This document shows, in pieces, positions 43,043 to 56,600 of a stretch of 64,000 bases of DNA. This DNA comes from Mesostigma viride. Its lineage: Eukaryota; Streptophyta; Mesostigmatophyceae; Mesostigmatales; Mesostigmataceae. Every line of letters starts with the position of its first letter. The stretch's first letter is position 1. A model generated the notes under the pieces. That model saw only the letters and a program-made list of their open reading frames with translations, did no database searches and was not told the origin of the DNA. Where the stretch lies: contig RPFO01000219.1 in the NCBI GenBank assembly GCA_009746045.1, forward strand, positions 468,501 through 532,500, in the 5' to 3' direction. The position numbers were made by a program, and so were the translations under genes.

Positions 43043-43580
43043 ATAGCTTGATCTGAACTCGTGTACATTTGTAAAGATCGATCTGTACATCTGTCTCCAG
43101 AGCATTCACTTGAATATTCAAAGTTCAAGTGGGAATTACTGGTTGGGTTGTGCACAGGCTTGTGCACAATTTTGGCAATAATTATAATTCGTTCTATAAA
43201 TAGAACTAGCGGGGTCGTGGAGAGGGTTGTGCAATTGTAAATAATCTACAACTTGTCTCACTTGCTTACCCTCCGAGTGCATGACACTATGACAAAAACA
43301 GCCAATTTTACCCCGACTTGAATAAATTTTAATAAATGTTAATAAATTTTAATAAATTTAAGCAATCTAGTAATGAAAAGTGCACGCGGAAAGCGCACCA
43401 GTGACCAAATTGCATGAAATGGTAATGATTTCATGTGGAAACGCATTCACAATGAGCATCAATTGTCATGTATTTGTTGAAATGGCGTCTCCTCAAGTAA
43501 TAAAATTTGGCATGGGTATTGTAGATTGATTGTGGGCCCCCCCCATATGCATTCAAAAACTAATACTCAAAAACTTCGAC
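43043..43580. other. AT-rich spacer, no gene seen
   Basis: The sequence is AT-rich with a run of TTAATAAATTTTAATAAA units at 43318-43365. Overlapping AATAAA motifs here could serve the gene ending at 43042. A CCCCCCC run lies at 43537. Confidence 0.6.
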
Positions 43581-44009
43581 ATGGAAGAAGGTGAGAATTC
43601 CGAGAAGCTTGCACGTGCGTTTGAGAGCAAAATCCTTGCACGCATGGGCCTCCTTGGTGAGATTAAGCTGACCGCCCACCGCCTCCCCCGCGCGCGGGGT
43701 AAGGCAGGGGCGCCTCCGCTTCTTCTCATCTTTGACAGCCCAGCGGACAAGATTTCGTTTCTCAGACGCCGCAAGCGGCTCGCGAACACTCCCTTCACCG
43801 TGGACGACGACTTGACCCTGGCGCAGCAACAACGGCGACGGGAGCTATGGCCGACCTACCTCCAGCTCCAGCAGACCAAGGCGGGCCAGCCGGTGTACTG
43901 GAAGGGGGCGGCCATCTACGTCGGCCACAAGCCCTGGCACGCGACCCCTCGACCACCGCGGCCCCAGCGACTCCGGCAGCCCCAGCCTAGGGGAATACAG
44001 CAGCAGTAG
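43581..44009 (+). CDS. LINE ORF1p-like protein fragment
   Basis: The 142-residue ORF starts MEEGENSEKLARAF. It has the layout of the C-terminal part of L1-type retrotransposon ORF1 proteins: an FDSPADKISFLRRRKRLANT segment (RRM/CTD-like 'inhibitor of strand-to-helix' pattern), then FTVDDDLTLAQQQRRRELWP, then YWKGAAIYV. The tail is Pro/Arg/Gln-rich. No reverse transcriptase or endonuclease follows, so it is a truncated copy or a domesticated gene. No palindromes surround it. Confidence 0.5.
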   Translation: MEEGENSEKLARAFESKILARMGLLGEIKLTAHRLPRARGKAGAPPLLLIFDSPADKISFLRRRKRLANTPFTVDDDLTLAQQQRRRELWPTYLQLQQTKAGQPVYWKGAAIYVGHKPWHATPRPPRPQRLRQPQPRGIQQQ

Positions 44010-44212
44010 TGTAGAATAGATAGACACTGGCCTTGTACATGCCCGCCTACTACAGGCACTATACCAGCTGAGCCTAGCCTTTTCTAGTCATGTACATGTG
44101 TGCCTATGATGAGCCACCCTCCAGATGATACCTAGCTTTATTTAATTATGCAGTGCCCATGCAGGGGGTCACTCCCTGCTGAGAAGCCATGCCCTAGCTT
44201 TTGTATAGCTGT

Positions 44213-44395
44213 GCTGATCTTCCCCACCTATGACAGGCTCCCCTTAGCTGGGTGTTGCCTGAAACTCTGGGTGGTGCAGGTGCCCTAGTGCACCTAGAGC
44301 AAGTGTTGTTTACATTCCCACCCTTGCAGGAAGTAGCTTAGAATGTATGATAGGCCATATGCCCCTTCTCTGGGCTATGTGCTACATATACTCCC
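44213..44395 (+). repeat. Dispersed repeat, copy 1 (second copy at 47.62 kb)
   Basis: The segment from TGCTGATCTTCCCCACC through GGTGGTGCAGGTGCC and CATTCCCACCCTTGCAGGAA to CCATATGCCCCTTCTC is also present at 47618-47795 with small differences. No coding signal. Confidence 0.75.
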
Positions 44396-44427
44396 AACGG
44401 AGTTATGTTACAATTCAATTCAATTCA

Positions 44428-45330
44428 ATGCATTCATAATGACACCAAATGAACTCAGTTGGGCCTGGAACTTTGCACATGTTCTAAACACATCCCATGC
44501 AGCATGCCCACAAAGTTTCAGGCTGGTTGGATGACAAATTGGTGACAAATGCTAGCATAAATACCCAAAAAATGCAGTTTTTCATGGTTTTCCAAGGGTT
44601 TTATCACACATATGCATACATAATGACACCAAATGAGCTCAGTTGGAGCTGGAACTTTGCACATGTTCTAAACACATCCCATGCAGCATGCCCACAAAGT
44701 TTCAGGCTGGTTGGACGACAAATTGGTGACAAATGCTAGCATAAATACCCCAAAAATGCAGTTTTTCATGGTTTTCCAAGGGTTTTATCACACATATGCA
44801 TACCAAATGAGCTCAGTTGGAGCTGGAACTTTGCACATGTTCTAAACACATCCCATGCAGCATGCCCACAAAGTTTCAGGCTGGTTGGATGACAAATCAG
44901 TGGTGACAAATGCCAGCATAAATACCCCAAAATGCAGCTTTTCATGGTTTTCCAAGGGTTTTATCACACATATGCATACATAATGACACCAAATGAACTC
45001 AGTTGGAGCTGGAACTTTGCACATGTTCTAAACACATCCCATGCAGCATGCCCACAAAGTTTCAGGCTGGTTGGATGACAAAATGGTGACTGATGCTCGC
45101 AAAAAAAAAACCAAAAGGCAGTTTTTCTTGGTTTTCCAAGGGTTCCAACACATGGGTGCCTATATCAATGAACTCAGTTAAGCCTAGAACTTTGCACAGC
45201 TCATAAAAACATCTATGTTAACTGCCCACAAGAAATTCAGACTGTTTGCATGACCAATAGCTGACAGATGCTAGCAAACATTGCACAAAAAATGCAGTTC
45301 CTAGTAATTGTTTTTCAAGGGTTTCATCCC
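44428..45330 (+). repeat. ~183-bp tandem repeat, four good copies plus degenerate ones
   Basis: Units starting near 44434, 44617, 44803 and 44980 share AACTTTGCACATGTTCTAAA, CATGCAGCATGCCCACAAAG, AAATACCCCAAAAATGCAG and GGTTTTCCAAGGGTTTTATC. The third unit lacks about 10 bp at its start. A degenerate copy follows at 45160-45330. No gene. Confidence 0.9.
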
Positions 45331-45509
45331 ATAGTTGCAAGTCAACCATTCCAGTTTGGGATATATAGTCAGGTTCCCAACAACACATCTTGCTGATATA
45401 TTATGTGATATTGCAGGAAGGCAGACTTAGGGGCACACGCCCATGATACAACGTCAACATGTACATCAACAACACACACGTAACTTAGCTAATCATCATA
45501 ATAAAAAGC

Positions 45510-46625
<1,116 letters not shown>

Positions 46626-47936
46626 GCATCCATTCATTCATGCATGCATCCACTCATTCATGAACATGCCTCCGCTGGCCAGGGGTTCAAAATGATGCAA
46701 CAGGCACCAAAAAAGGGAGAAGGAGCCGCCTCCCCGACGTGCCGCCCGGCGACGGCAGCGATGGGCCCAGGGGGGAACAGTGCGCTTTGTCTTGTTCGCC
46801 GGGGTGAGCCGGCGGGGTGCGGGCACTGTCGCGTTTTATTTAGCCCGCCCGCCCCAGTCCTTCTCGGAGTGCCTTCTCAGGCCATGGCGTCAGGGTAAGA
46901 GTTCTTTTCACCCGTCGCCGGACGCTTAAACCACTAGACTACGCCGGTTAATTACGACAAGAAAGCGGGTTACGACGATAGAAACCAGTAGATGGTGGTT
47001 CTCCCGCACCCCGGGCACACCAGCGACGTCGGCAGCGAGCCCCGCCCGCAGTTTATGCAGCGGACAATGTTGCTCTGCCCAGTGAAAGTCATAAAGCTGC
47101 AAGAAATGGGGTGAAAGCGATTCAATCCACGACATGCATTTTTGCCCCTGTCAGCGCTCCTATAATTCTGACTTTTACGGGGAAATTGCGTGCAACATGG
47201 AAACGCAAAATTAAGGGAATTCCAACACTAAATTTCTTCGAAATGATATAAGGAATCGTTCGAAAGTGTGCCCTCCGACCAGAAGCGTCTTAATCTACTC
47301 TAGAGCTTACCTTGAAAACACACGGGTAGCTGTGCGCGGCGTGCGAAACTGGCCACTGCTGCCTGTTTGCCGTCGCACCCTCCAAAAAAAGAACTGCTTT
47401 CGAACGTTTTTTTTCCAGAATAAATTTCCTTACGAGAATGCCGATCGAACAAGCGAAATCCGGTACAAAATGGCTTCGTAATTCCTGCACAGTAAATTTT
47501 CACGCCACCATAGCCTTCGCAATGAAATTTGCACTCAACATCTCCCGCGCGCACCGAATTTCGTCAATTTCACCCCGGATTTGCCGCGGACACTTTGGCG
47601 CGGCGTCGGATTGATGTGATGCTGATCTTCCCCACCATGCCAGGCCTTAATTGAGCTTTGAGACATCGTGGTGGTGCAGGTGCCCCTGGTGCACCTTAGT
47701 AGAGCAAGTGTCGTTTACATTCCCACCCTTGCAGGAAGTAGCCTAGAATGTATTAAAAGCCATATGCCCCTTCTCCGGGATATGTGCTACATGTACATAC
47801 AACAACAACAACAACAACGGTCGTTCCGTCGGATCCGGAAGTCCCCAGTTCAAACCCGCGCAGGGGCTAGCGGTCCTAAGTTTTCTGCATGTTCCCATCA
47901 GCTGCTATCTACAGTGCCGTAAGCGGAACCGCCCAC

Positions 47937-47996
<60 letters not shown>

Positions 47997-48550
47997 AGTC
48001 GTACCGGTATACGGTCGGTCAGTCTGTCTGACTGGCTGAGTGGCCGACGCAAGACGTACAGTATAGGAACGAGATTAGTATTATTTTACGTCGTACAACA
48101 GGGCCCGCCTGCACGGGTTACAATTCAGCCATGGTTTACGTATAGGGTGTTGTAACATGGGCCACACAGAAAATGGCCGGCTCAGACAATGGCTCAGACG
48201 CGAGCTCAGAAGTCAAAGAGCGAATTTAACCAGACTTCATAGACATTTGTGTATGTTTTATGCGTTATCGTGAAGAAGGAGATGGACAATTGATATTTTA
48301 TAGAAAGCGTTTTCGAAGCTTGGGTGGATGCTCGCCTCGTTATTTATGCAGGATTGGCAGTATTACATAAATCATAAGGGGCACTGTGCTAAACGTACAT
48401 TATCAAAGAGACAACAATTATGGCGGAAGCACATGCAAGACCGCTGTGAATTTTTCCCCTGCGCTGAAAAAGGAAGCGACCGAGCTTCCTAAATGAGTGA
48501 TCCAACATGCAGCAATATGGCCGAAGGCTGAAAGAGGAGCGCACCCAAGA
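46626..48550. other. Gene-poor spacer with a tRNA-like relic, dispersed repeat copy 2 and (CAA)n tracts
   Basis: 46905-46960 (minus) contains a perfect tRNA A-box-like TAGTCTAGTGG within a D-arm-like context, but no T-arm follows. 47618-47795 is copy 2 of the dispersed repeat. 47799-47817 and 47938-47994 are (CAA)n. Short ORFs are present but none is convincing. The promoter of the giant gene should lie just upstream of 48551. Confidence 0.5.
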
Positions 48551-48946
48551 ATGGGTAACACTTCGTCTCGAGAAAGCAGCGGCGGTTTCGCCGACGACGA
48601 AGCCATTCGGGAGCGAGACCGTGAATGGCTTACGCTGACGGAGGACAGCTTGTTTGACGAAAAGTTTGTTTACAGCAAAGCCTTCGAGGTAGAACATGCA
48701 TCTCAAAGCTTTCTGGGGGAAAGCAGTCGGCGGCTGGAAGAAGCCGGCCTGGAGGCGGATGCGCTCGTTGGCTTGGTCGAGTCGCATGGCGAGGCCTCGC
48801 TGGAAAAGATGTCTGAGCGACTGCTCCAGTACCTCACAGCCCACAGCGGTATGGAGGCGTCGGCATTTGACAACCTTCACCGCAAACGCCTGCACATTGT
48901 GCAGCGCTGCTTCCAGGCTATCGTGAGAGAGAATCGGCAGCTCGAG
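48551..48946 (+). CDS. HECTD4-like giant protein, exon 1 (N-terminus)
   Basis: I start at the ATG at 48551 because it opens MGNTSSRES, a good N-myristoylation context (Gly2, Ser6). The next 120 residues are helical and charged (DEKFVYSKAFEVEHASQSFL, then MSERLLQYLTAHSGMEASAF). The exon ends after GAG at a GTAGGT donor, phase 0. Membrane attachment through the myristoyl group is an inference from the motif only. Exon 2 continues in phase 0. Confidence 0.6.
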
Positions 48947-49566
48947 GTAGGTTACGAGACGATGCCCAACGCTGCATTCTAGTCGCTGCTCTGCAAGTGC
49001 TTGAAATTTTACCTGCGGACATGTGCCACTAATGCTACGAAAGTGTTGCATGGAGCTTTCTCATGCCACGTCTTCTTGCATCTGGGCTCCTATTTGCTTA
49101 CCGTTTTCCCCATGCCACGCTCTACTTGACTTAATAAGCACTTGAATATCGTTGTGTGCTTATCGTTATTGTTATCCTTATCGTTTGATTAGATTACTTT
49201 ACTAATGGACTGATTGATGGATTGGATGGTCAGATCATTGACGATTGATCACTCATTAGGATTGTGCCCATCGGCGCTCATTCCTGCCCGCTCCTGACCA
49301 CTCCTGACCACTCCTGCCCGACCCTGACCACTCCTGACCACTCCTGACCACTCCTGCCCGCTCCTGACCCTCCTTACCCCTCCTTTCCCCTCCTGACCCC
49401 TTGTGACCCCTTCTGACCCCTTACCCCTCCTAACCACCCCTGTACATGATTCTGGCACGCCTACATCACTCCCGCAGAAACGGCGGTCCCAGCGCGCGGC
49501 CGAGTCTTCCTCTCATTCCACCCTCGCCCGCCGCTCCGGATGGGACCACACGCTTCTTTTCCCCAG
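48947..49566 (+). other. Intron 1 of the giant gene
   Basis: The donor is GTAGGT at 48947. The acceptor chosen is CTTTTCCCCAG ending at 49566, because it gives phase 0 into the long exon 2 frame. An alternative acceptor CACTCCCGCAG at 49477 is also phase 0 but leads into a different frame. At 49283-49440 the intron holds CCACTCCTGACCACTCCTGC-type tandem repeats. Confidence 0.45.
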
Positions 49567-50575
49567 GGCCTGGGGGGGCATCATGCCTGCCCCCTCCCCC
49601 TCCCCCCCCTTTCCCCTTCGGTGGCCATCCACACACACCTCGTGCGCGAGCTCCTCGGCTCCCAGGAGCTCATGGGTATCCCCGCGGTGCGCGCGATCGC
49701 GCTCAACGCCCTGCAGGCCTTCCTGGCCCCCGTGCGCCCGCTCGCCTTTCATGCCGAGCCACCCGAGCACTTGGCACCGATCCTCCAGTGGCTCGTCTCC
49801 GTGGCCCAGGGCAGCAGCAGTAGCAGCAGCTACACCGCTGTTGCCCAGGGAAACAACAATGTCACCCTGGCCCAGGGCGGCGGCAGCAGAAGCAACGACA
49901 CGGGCATCATGCAGGGGGACAACGCCGCCGCTTTCACCACCACCACCACCACCACCACCACCACTACCACTACCGCCATGGGAGACGCGCCTGACTACAG
50001 CACAGACGGCAGCACTAGCGGTGCCTTTGGCGGCAGTGGCAGCGAGGCATTTCCCCCCTCGCAAGCCGCCCCCGTCAGCGGTAGCGGCGTGCGTCCCTTA
50101 GCGGCGGCGCGCAGTGTATCTGAGGCTGACCTGGCCGCGCAGTCGCAGGCGCTCACCTGCCTCGTCGGCCTCGCGCTCGCCCAGGGGTCCCTGGCCGACC
50201 TGTTGCTGGCCATCCAGCTGCTGCTCGTGCCGGGGGCACCCGCGCGGGACCCCCTCCTGTTGGCCCCCCCCTCCAGGGGGGCCGTTCTGGCGGGGCAGGA
50301 TGGGTTTGCAGCTGCCACGGTCAGCCCTTGGGGGCCAGTCAGCCCCCGTGGTGGTGGTGGCAGCAGCCCTCGAACGGCACGGGGCGGAGGGATGGGTGCT
50401 GGGGGGGATCTGTCACGCGGCTTGCTGATCAAGTCGTTGCAGACGCAACAAGTGGGCTGGGCGCGGGCTGAGGTGGACGCGCGGCCTGGCCTTGACGTGT
50501 GGCAGAAGTTGATGGATGTGCGCGAGATGCGCACGGACGCGCCGCTGTCGGTGCTTGAGGAGGACAGCTTTCTGG
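49567..50575 (+). CDS. HECTD4-like giant protein, exon 2
   Basis: The exon reads HTHLVRELLGSQELMGIPAV, RAIALNALQAFLAPVRPLAF and HLAPILQWLVSVAQG, an armadillo/helical-repeat-like start. A low-complexity linker follows with poly-Ser and poly-Thr (an ACC repeat at 49938-49975), then helical LVGLALAQGSLADLLLAIQL. It ends SVLEEDSFLG at a GTATGT donor in phase 1. The linker probably forms a disordered loop between helical repeats. Confidence 0.6.
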
Positions 50576-52390
50576 GTATGTTGTGTTTGCTGGACCTCGG
50601 CGGTGTTTTGGATGTGTGTGTGTGGGGAGGGCTTGTACGTGGGGAAGGGCCCTGTTCGGTGCTGGTCTAGGACCGCTTCTCGTGTCGGTGTTGCTTGCGG
50701 GATGACTGGACGAGTGGCAGTTGTTTGGGTGTGGGGGTTTTGGTCATTTGGCGCAAGGGTACGTCGTTGTTGCGTGGATCATGTGTTTGTGTAGTGGACA
50801 GCGGCAGTGGTTGGGACTGGACAGGGATTGGTACAAGTGGGCGTGGTAGTTGCTGGATAACAAGGGCTGTTGGGCTGTTCTCCTCCAGCTAGATAACAAC
50901 AGATAGATAACAACAGCTAGATAACAACAGCTAGAGAACAACAGCTAGATAACAACAGCTGTCCTCCTCCAGCAACAGCATAGGGGTGCCTTATGCGGCT
51001 GCTGGAGGAGGACAGCTTTCTGGGTATGCTTTTTTTGCTGGATGACATCAGCTTTTGGGGGTAAGCGTTGTTACTGGAGGACATGGCTTTGGGCGGTATG
51101 TGATGTTCGCTATGAGACAGCTTTTGGGTTCGTGGTTGTTGCTGGATGGATGGCTTGATCCTGGGCACTTCGTCCGGCGTTGGTAGAAGGGCATGTGGTG
51201 TTGCTGCTAGAGACTGGCAGCGTTTTGGGTTCGTTTTGTCGCTGGGGAGTAATGGCTTCCTGGGTGTTTGTTTGTGGCAAGAGGGCGGTGTCCTGGGTGT
51301 TTGTTCGTAGCTGGATACTGACAGCTTGTTGTGTGTGGGGGGCAGCGGTCAATGCTAGGGTGTGTGTCGTTACTAGAGGGCACGAGGATGCTTGTTGGGT
51401 GTGTGGGGCAGGGGTCAATGCTAGGGTGTGTGTCGTTACTAGAGGGCACGAGGACACTTGTTGGGTGTGGGGGGCAGGGGTCAATGCTAGGGTGTGTGTC
51501 GTTACTAGAGGGCACGAGGACGCTTGTTGGGTGTGTGGGGCAGGGGTCAATGCTAGGGTGTGTGTCGTTACTAGAGGGCACGAGGACGCTTCTTGGGTGT
51601 GGGGGGCAGCGGTCAATGCTAGGGTGTGTGTCGTTACTAGAGGGCACGGGGACGCTTGTTGGGTGTGTGGGGCAGGGGTCAATGCTAGGGTGTGTGTCGT
51701 TACTAGAGGGCACGAGGACGCTTGTTGTGTGTGGGGGGCAGGGGTCAATGCTAGGGTGTGTGTCGTTACTAGAGGGCACGAGGATGCTTGTTGGGTGTGT
51801 GGGGCAGCGGTCAATGCTAGGGTGTGTGTCGTTACTAGAGGGCACGGGGACGCTTGTTGTGTGTGGGGGGCAGCGGTGTGGCGGTGGGGCATGGTCACCC
51901 TATGGTTGAAACGAGTGCCCCTCTATCGTCTCAAGTTCTGCGAAAGGTGCTGCATTGTTGGTCTGACGTTGCGTCATGTGTGTTTGCGTCATTGTGGTAT
52001 GATTGTCTTCAGGTATGATGTCTTATGAGGCCCTCGGTGGGAGTTGGAATTATAACAGCAGTTTGTCAAGAAGTCGAGCGGCTTGCAGATTGGGAAGATA
52101 GGAAGTATTGGGGGTGATAGTGGGCCCTTATCATCAGAAAGTCACGAGCGCACTTTGTAGCCTTAGATTGCACAGAATTCTCTTATCTTGGCAACACTCG
52201 GTGGAGGTCGGATTCATTGGTAGAGCACTGTGACATGCTGAAGCACACACACAGACGCTCACGCGTGTGCGCACACACGTACGCATACACACTAGAGTCT
52301 GACATGTTCGCCCCTCAACCCGCCCTCCCGCCAACAACCTTCCTCTGCAACCCATCCTGGCTCACACCACCTGCCCCTCGAACGCATCAG
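50576..52390 (+). other. Intron 2, with exon-end duplicates and a ~66-bp tandem repeat
   Basis: The donor is GTATGT at 50576 and the acceptor CGAACGCATCAG ends at 52390. 51005-51028 repeats 24 bp spanning the exon 2 end and donor (50557-50580) exactly, and further degenerate copies follow. 51345-51885 is a tandem repeat of about 66 bp (GGTCAATGCTAGGGTGTGTG ... GAGGGCACGAGGACGCTTG), eight copies. 50890-50960 is a TAGATAACAACAGC repeat. Confidence 0.75.
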
Positions 52391-52842
52391 GCACATGGAC
52401 AGTGCCCGAGGACCTGTTACGCGGGGGGCCCGGCGGCGCCCCCCCCCTGGGCCCCCACCCACCCAGCTCGCCCGCGTTCCCCCTTCGTGACAACGCCAGC
52501 AGTGCCAACGACCGCGACCGTGACGGCGCCTCACTGGGCTGCTCCGCGTTCGCCACCGATGGCGCTTACCTGTACTTCATCCTCCCAGGGGGGCGCATTG
52601 TCAAGCTAGGCACGGGGTTCCACGGCACTGTCCGGGGCCACGCGTACGCGCAGTCCGCCCCCGACAGCCGCCTGGCATGCAGAGACGCTCGCGCGGGTGG
52701 GATTGGGGGGGGGGCCGGCGCTCGGGAGGCGGGGGCCCGGTGTGGCTGTTGCTGGCTGAACTGCGTTCGGGGCCGGCTGTACTTCCGGGGGGAGGCGATT
52801 GCTCCTTTTGCGTTCTTGAGTTTTGACTGCAAGACGCTGCAG
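52391..52842 (+). CDS. HECTD4-like giant protein, exon 3
   Basis: With the G carried from exon 2 it reads GTWTVPEDLLRGG, then FATDGAYLYFILPGGRIVKL and GTGFHGTVRGHAYAQ, then LYFRGEAIAPFAFLSFDCKT. The pattern 'DG.YLY..PGG..K.GTG..GT.RGH.Y' matches the beta-rich N-terminal region of HECTD4-type giant ubiquitin ligases as I know it. It ends LQ at a GTGAGG donor, phase 0. Confidence 0.65.
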
Positions 52843-53649
52843 GTGAGGAGCTGGTTTGCGGCATGGTGACGCTTGCTGCGGTGGCTTTGCTCTCTCTCTC
52901 TCTTGTTTCTGGGTGTGTAGATAATGCTGCTTTATGCGGTGGTGGCGCTGCGGTGGCTTTGCTCTCTCTTGTTTCTGGGTGTGGAGATAATGCCGCTTTA
53001 TGCGGTGGTGGCGCTGCGGTGGCTTTGCTCTCTCTTGTTTCTGGGTGTGTAGATAATGCCGCTTTATTCGGTGGTGGCGCGGCTGTGTCTTTGCTCGCTG
53101 TATCCTGTGCAGCTATGTATTATATAGTATTGCTTTATTTTTAATATTGCCTCACATTTGATGATCAAATTATGTTATGTTTGCATTTGGAATCGCAAAC
53201 AATGTTGCCGGTAATGGGGGTGATGAGGGCAGAGGTCTTTGAGTGGGTAGTTGGGGTGGTTGAGGACAGAGGAGTAGGAGGATGGGGGAGGTGGTGGTGG
53301 AGACGAGGGACGTGTGAGCCAACTGCTTGTCACCTCATTGGTTACCTCATTGGTTACCTCATTGGTTACCACATTGGTTACCGCATTGGTTACCGTCGTC
53401 GCATGCTCACTGTTTAATTTGGCCTTCAATTGTTTTCCACGTTTTGTTTGTTCCCCAGTTTGTCATTCATTATCCGCGTTCTGCTAGAAACGTCAATATT
53501 TCCCCTTGTAATATGACCCCATCCTCGCTCCTGCCGCTACTGCCAGGTCGCCGCCCCCACCCGCGCCTCATCCTAATACTAATACTACTATAAACGTCGT
53601 CTATTCCCACATGCGTTCATCCCGTCCTCGCCCCCATCACAACCGCCAG
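52843..53649 (+). other. Intron 3, with a ~75-bp tandem repeat
   Basis: 52880-53100 is a tandem repeat of about 75 bp (GGTGGCTTTGCTCTCTCTTG ... GATAATGCCGCTTTATGCGG), three copies. 53333-53395 is a short CATTGGTTAC-type repeat of 10-12 bp. The acceptor CACAACCGCCAG ends at 53649, phase 0. Confidence 0.7.
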
Positions 53650-56600
53650 GTCGTCACGCCCATTCGTGCCTCTGACATCACCCGGCGTTTGCCTGATGCC
53701 CCGGAGCCCTACCTCGAGTGCCAGCGCGCCGCCGACTTCATACCAATGGACGAGGCCTACGGCGGGCTCCTCGCGCCCCCCTGCGACACCCCCTGCATCA
53801 CCGACGGCCGCTACCTCTACTTTGTGGCCGCGTTCGTGCCACCTGGCAGCCGCAGGGCGTCCCAGCGCCACGCCCGCCGCCACTCCCACGCCCGCCCCGC
53901 CTCGCTCTCTGGAGCGACGGTGGCGGGTGCTAGCAGCGCTGCAGCTACCGTTCCCGGCACGGCCGCCGCGCCTGTATCCCCCACCGCTAGGGCCAGCCCA
54001 GGGTTCGCGGGGGCCCAAGACGAGGGGGTCTCGTCCCCCAGTTTCCTCTCTGTGCCGAGCGCGCTCTCGGGCCGCCAGTGCCTGCCGTCGTCAGCGTCAG
54101 GGACGCTGCTCCCGCTGGCCCTGGGGGTGGCCGAGAGCGATGGGGGCCCCATCTCAGCGGGGGCCCCCACCCCGCCCCTTGGCAGCGGGGCCGCCGAGGG
54201 CGCGTTACACAGGGACGCGGTAGACGCCGGTGTTGCAAGGGTAGCCGCATCTGTACCCTATTCGGGAGGGGGCAGAGTCGGGGGAGCGAGGGCTGCGCCT
54301 GGAGAAATTGCTTCCTCTTCAGGCGGACGTCCCTGCCGTGCGCCACGTGGCGGCACGGCGACATTCGTGCTGGACTCGTACGAGCCCGTCCTGTGGGACG
54401 CAAGTGATCGAGCGAGAGACGAGGATGGTGGTTCGGGTAGTGGGGGTGGTGGGGGTGGCAGTGGCCAGTCTCTTTCGCTCCGCTTTGTGCGCCGCGTGGT
54501 CCTCTCGGGGGGCCGCGAGCGGCTGCTGCGCATGCGCCCCGTGGCCAGCAACGGTGGCGAGCTGGCGGGGGCGCACGGGCTGGCCAACGTGGTGGCGGAC
54601 GACAGCAGTGTTTACTGCACCATGCGCAGCCGCGATGTCGACATTGTGCTCGGTTGCGTGCTGCCGAGGGTGCGGGGGGGTAGTAGGGGGCGGGGCCGGG
54701 GGCAGCGGAGGGCAGGGGCAGGGGCCGGTGTTGGAGCCGTTTCCGACCGTGCCACTGGGGACGGGGCGCAGGTTTATGCAGGTGAGAGTGAGGACAACGC
54801 CGAGGACGCCGAGGAGAACAGCGCGGGGGACAGGGGCCAAGGGGCGGATGCTGGCGAGGAGGGTGCCGAGTTCTTGCTCACGGAGGTCAGCATAAGGGCC
54901 CCCTCGTCGGGCTTCACCGCACCGATCGGGTACGGTATCGTCGCGGTGGCCAGAGGCGACGCGTGCCCGGATCTATCGGCTCTGGACGCGTTCCAGGGGA
55001 TGTCTCGCGGCGAGGCGGCCGAGGCGGTGCGACGGGCCAAGGAGGCTCAGGAGAGGGAGAGGGAGAGGGAGAGGGAGAGGGAGAGGGAGAGGGAGAGGGA
55101 GAGGGAGAGGGAGAGGGAGAGGGAGAGGGAGAGGGAGAGGGAGAGGGAGAGGGAGAGGGAGAGGGAGAGGGAGAGGGAGAGGGAGAGGGAGAGGGAGAGG
55201 GAGCGGGCGCAGGTCGATGGGGGAGAGGGGCGCCCAGTTCAGGGTACGGGGGTGACGTCATCTCTCCCTGGCGCGCCGGCGCAGTTGCCATTAGCATCGT
55301 CCTTCCCGTTATCGCCATCGTCATCATCATCAGCTGCTGCCGCCGCGACAGCGGCGACGCGGCGGGCCGTGGTCGCCGATTCACCCACCCCCCTTGGCAG
55401 CAGTAGCTCCGCAGGGGGGGGGGTTGTGAGTGGCTCACTGGCGTGGGAGTCCCCCACCCACCTGGAGATACTGGATGCCTTTGATATCACCGAGGATGCG
55501 CCGAGCTGGACGATGCGGCTGTCCCCCCCCCGGCGCGCCCGCTACATCTTTGTCAAGGTGCTGGGCGCCCAGGCAGGGGCGCGCCCTGCAGACAACATCG
55601 ACATCCAGTCGATCCTGTGCCGGGGCTTTCCCCTCCCGGGCTCGTCCCCGGCGCAGGTCGCCGATGCCTCTTCCGACGACGACAGCGATGCCGACGTGGC
55701 TGCGGTCGGCGGCGATGGCGCCGCGTACGCCCGCTTTGACAACAGCCACAACGCGCCGCTCCCCCTGGCCTGCTTGCGCCCCTGCCGAGGGGGCGGGTCG
55801 CTTTATACTAACGGCCGGTACCTGGCGGTCCTGCTCCCGCCCGCGCTGGCCACGTCCTTCTTCGGCCGAGGGAAGCTGTTCACTGTACGGTTACTATCTG
55901 CCGAGGACGGGTCACGCGTCCGCGACGTGGACCTAGGGGTGGCCCCCCTGCGGCACCTCCTCCTGGGGGCGGCCGGTGCCGGCGAGCCGGGGGCGATGCA
56001 TTCCGAGGCGGCGCGCCTCGCGAGCTTCTCCCAGTGGCCCCACATGGACTACCCCCTGGCAATCCCCTGCCAGCTGGCAGCCGCCGGGTTCTACCACGCG
56101 CCCGAGGGTGGCTGCAGCGACCGCTGTGTGTGCTTCTGCTGCGGAGTCGCGCTGCTGAGCTGGCTGCCGGCGGACGACCCCTGGGAGGAGCACCGGCGGC
56201 ACACCACCAGCTGCGCGTTCATCGCCGCGGTGAACGCCGCCACGTCCAGCGTGGGAAATCATCCCGGTATCCGTACGTATGGCGGCGGTGGGTGGGGCGC
56301 GGGGGACCGAGCAGCCGCGGGGTTGTCCCCCGGTGGCAGTGGCCGCGCGAATTTCAACGTGACCATCTCGGGTCCCATGACTCTCTCGTCACTCGGCGGG
56401 AGCGGGGCGGGCATGGGAGAACCTTCCTCTTCTCCCAACACCGCCATGGGCATGCCGCACTTGGCGTCGAGCTTGGGGGCGGTTTTCCTGGGCACCGGCG
56501 GCCAGGATCAGGGCGGCCAGAATCCGAGAAGAGAAGAGAGTGGGACCGGGTCGGGCCGGCAACAGCATTACGGAGACAGCGGCGCAGCGGCCGTTGCCTT

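Noticed and set aside
15700-43050. Endogenous giant-virus region (F-box and MYND genes, short spacing, palindromes at gene ends)
   Set aside because: No viral hallmark gene (capsid, polymerase, packaging ATPase) is seen, and the same palindrome occurs in introns of a cellular-type transposase gene.
46905-46965. tRNA gene on the minus strand
   Set aside because: An A-box-like D-arm is present, but no T-arm or acceptor pairing follows.
51110-52028. ORFs of 190-280 codons in both directions
   Set aside because: They follow the ~66-bp tandem repeat within intron 2 of the giant gene.
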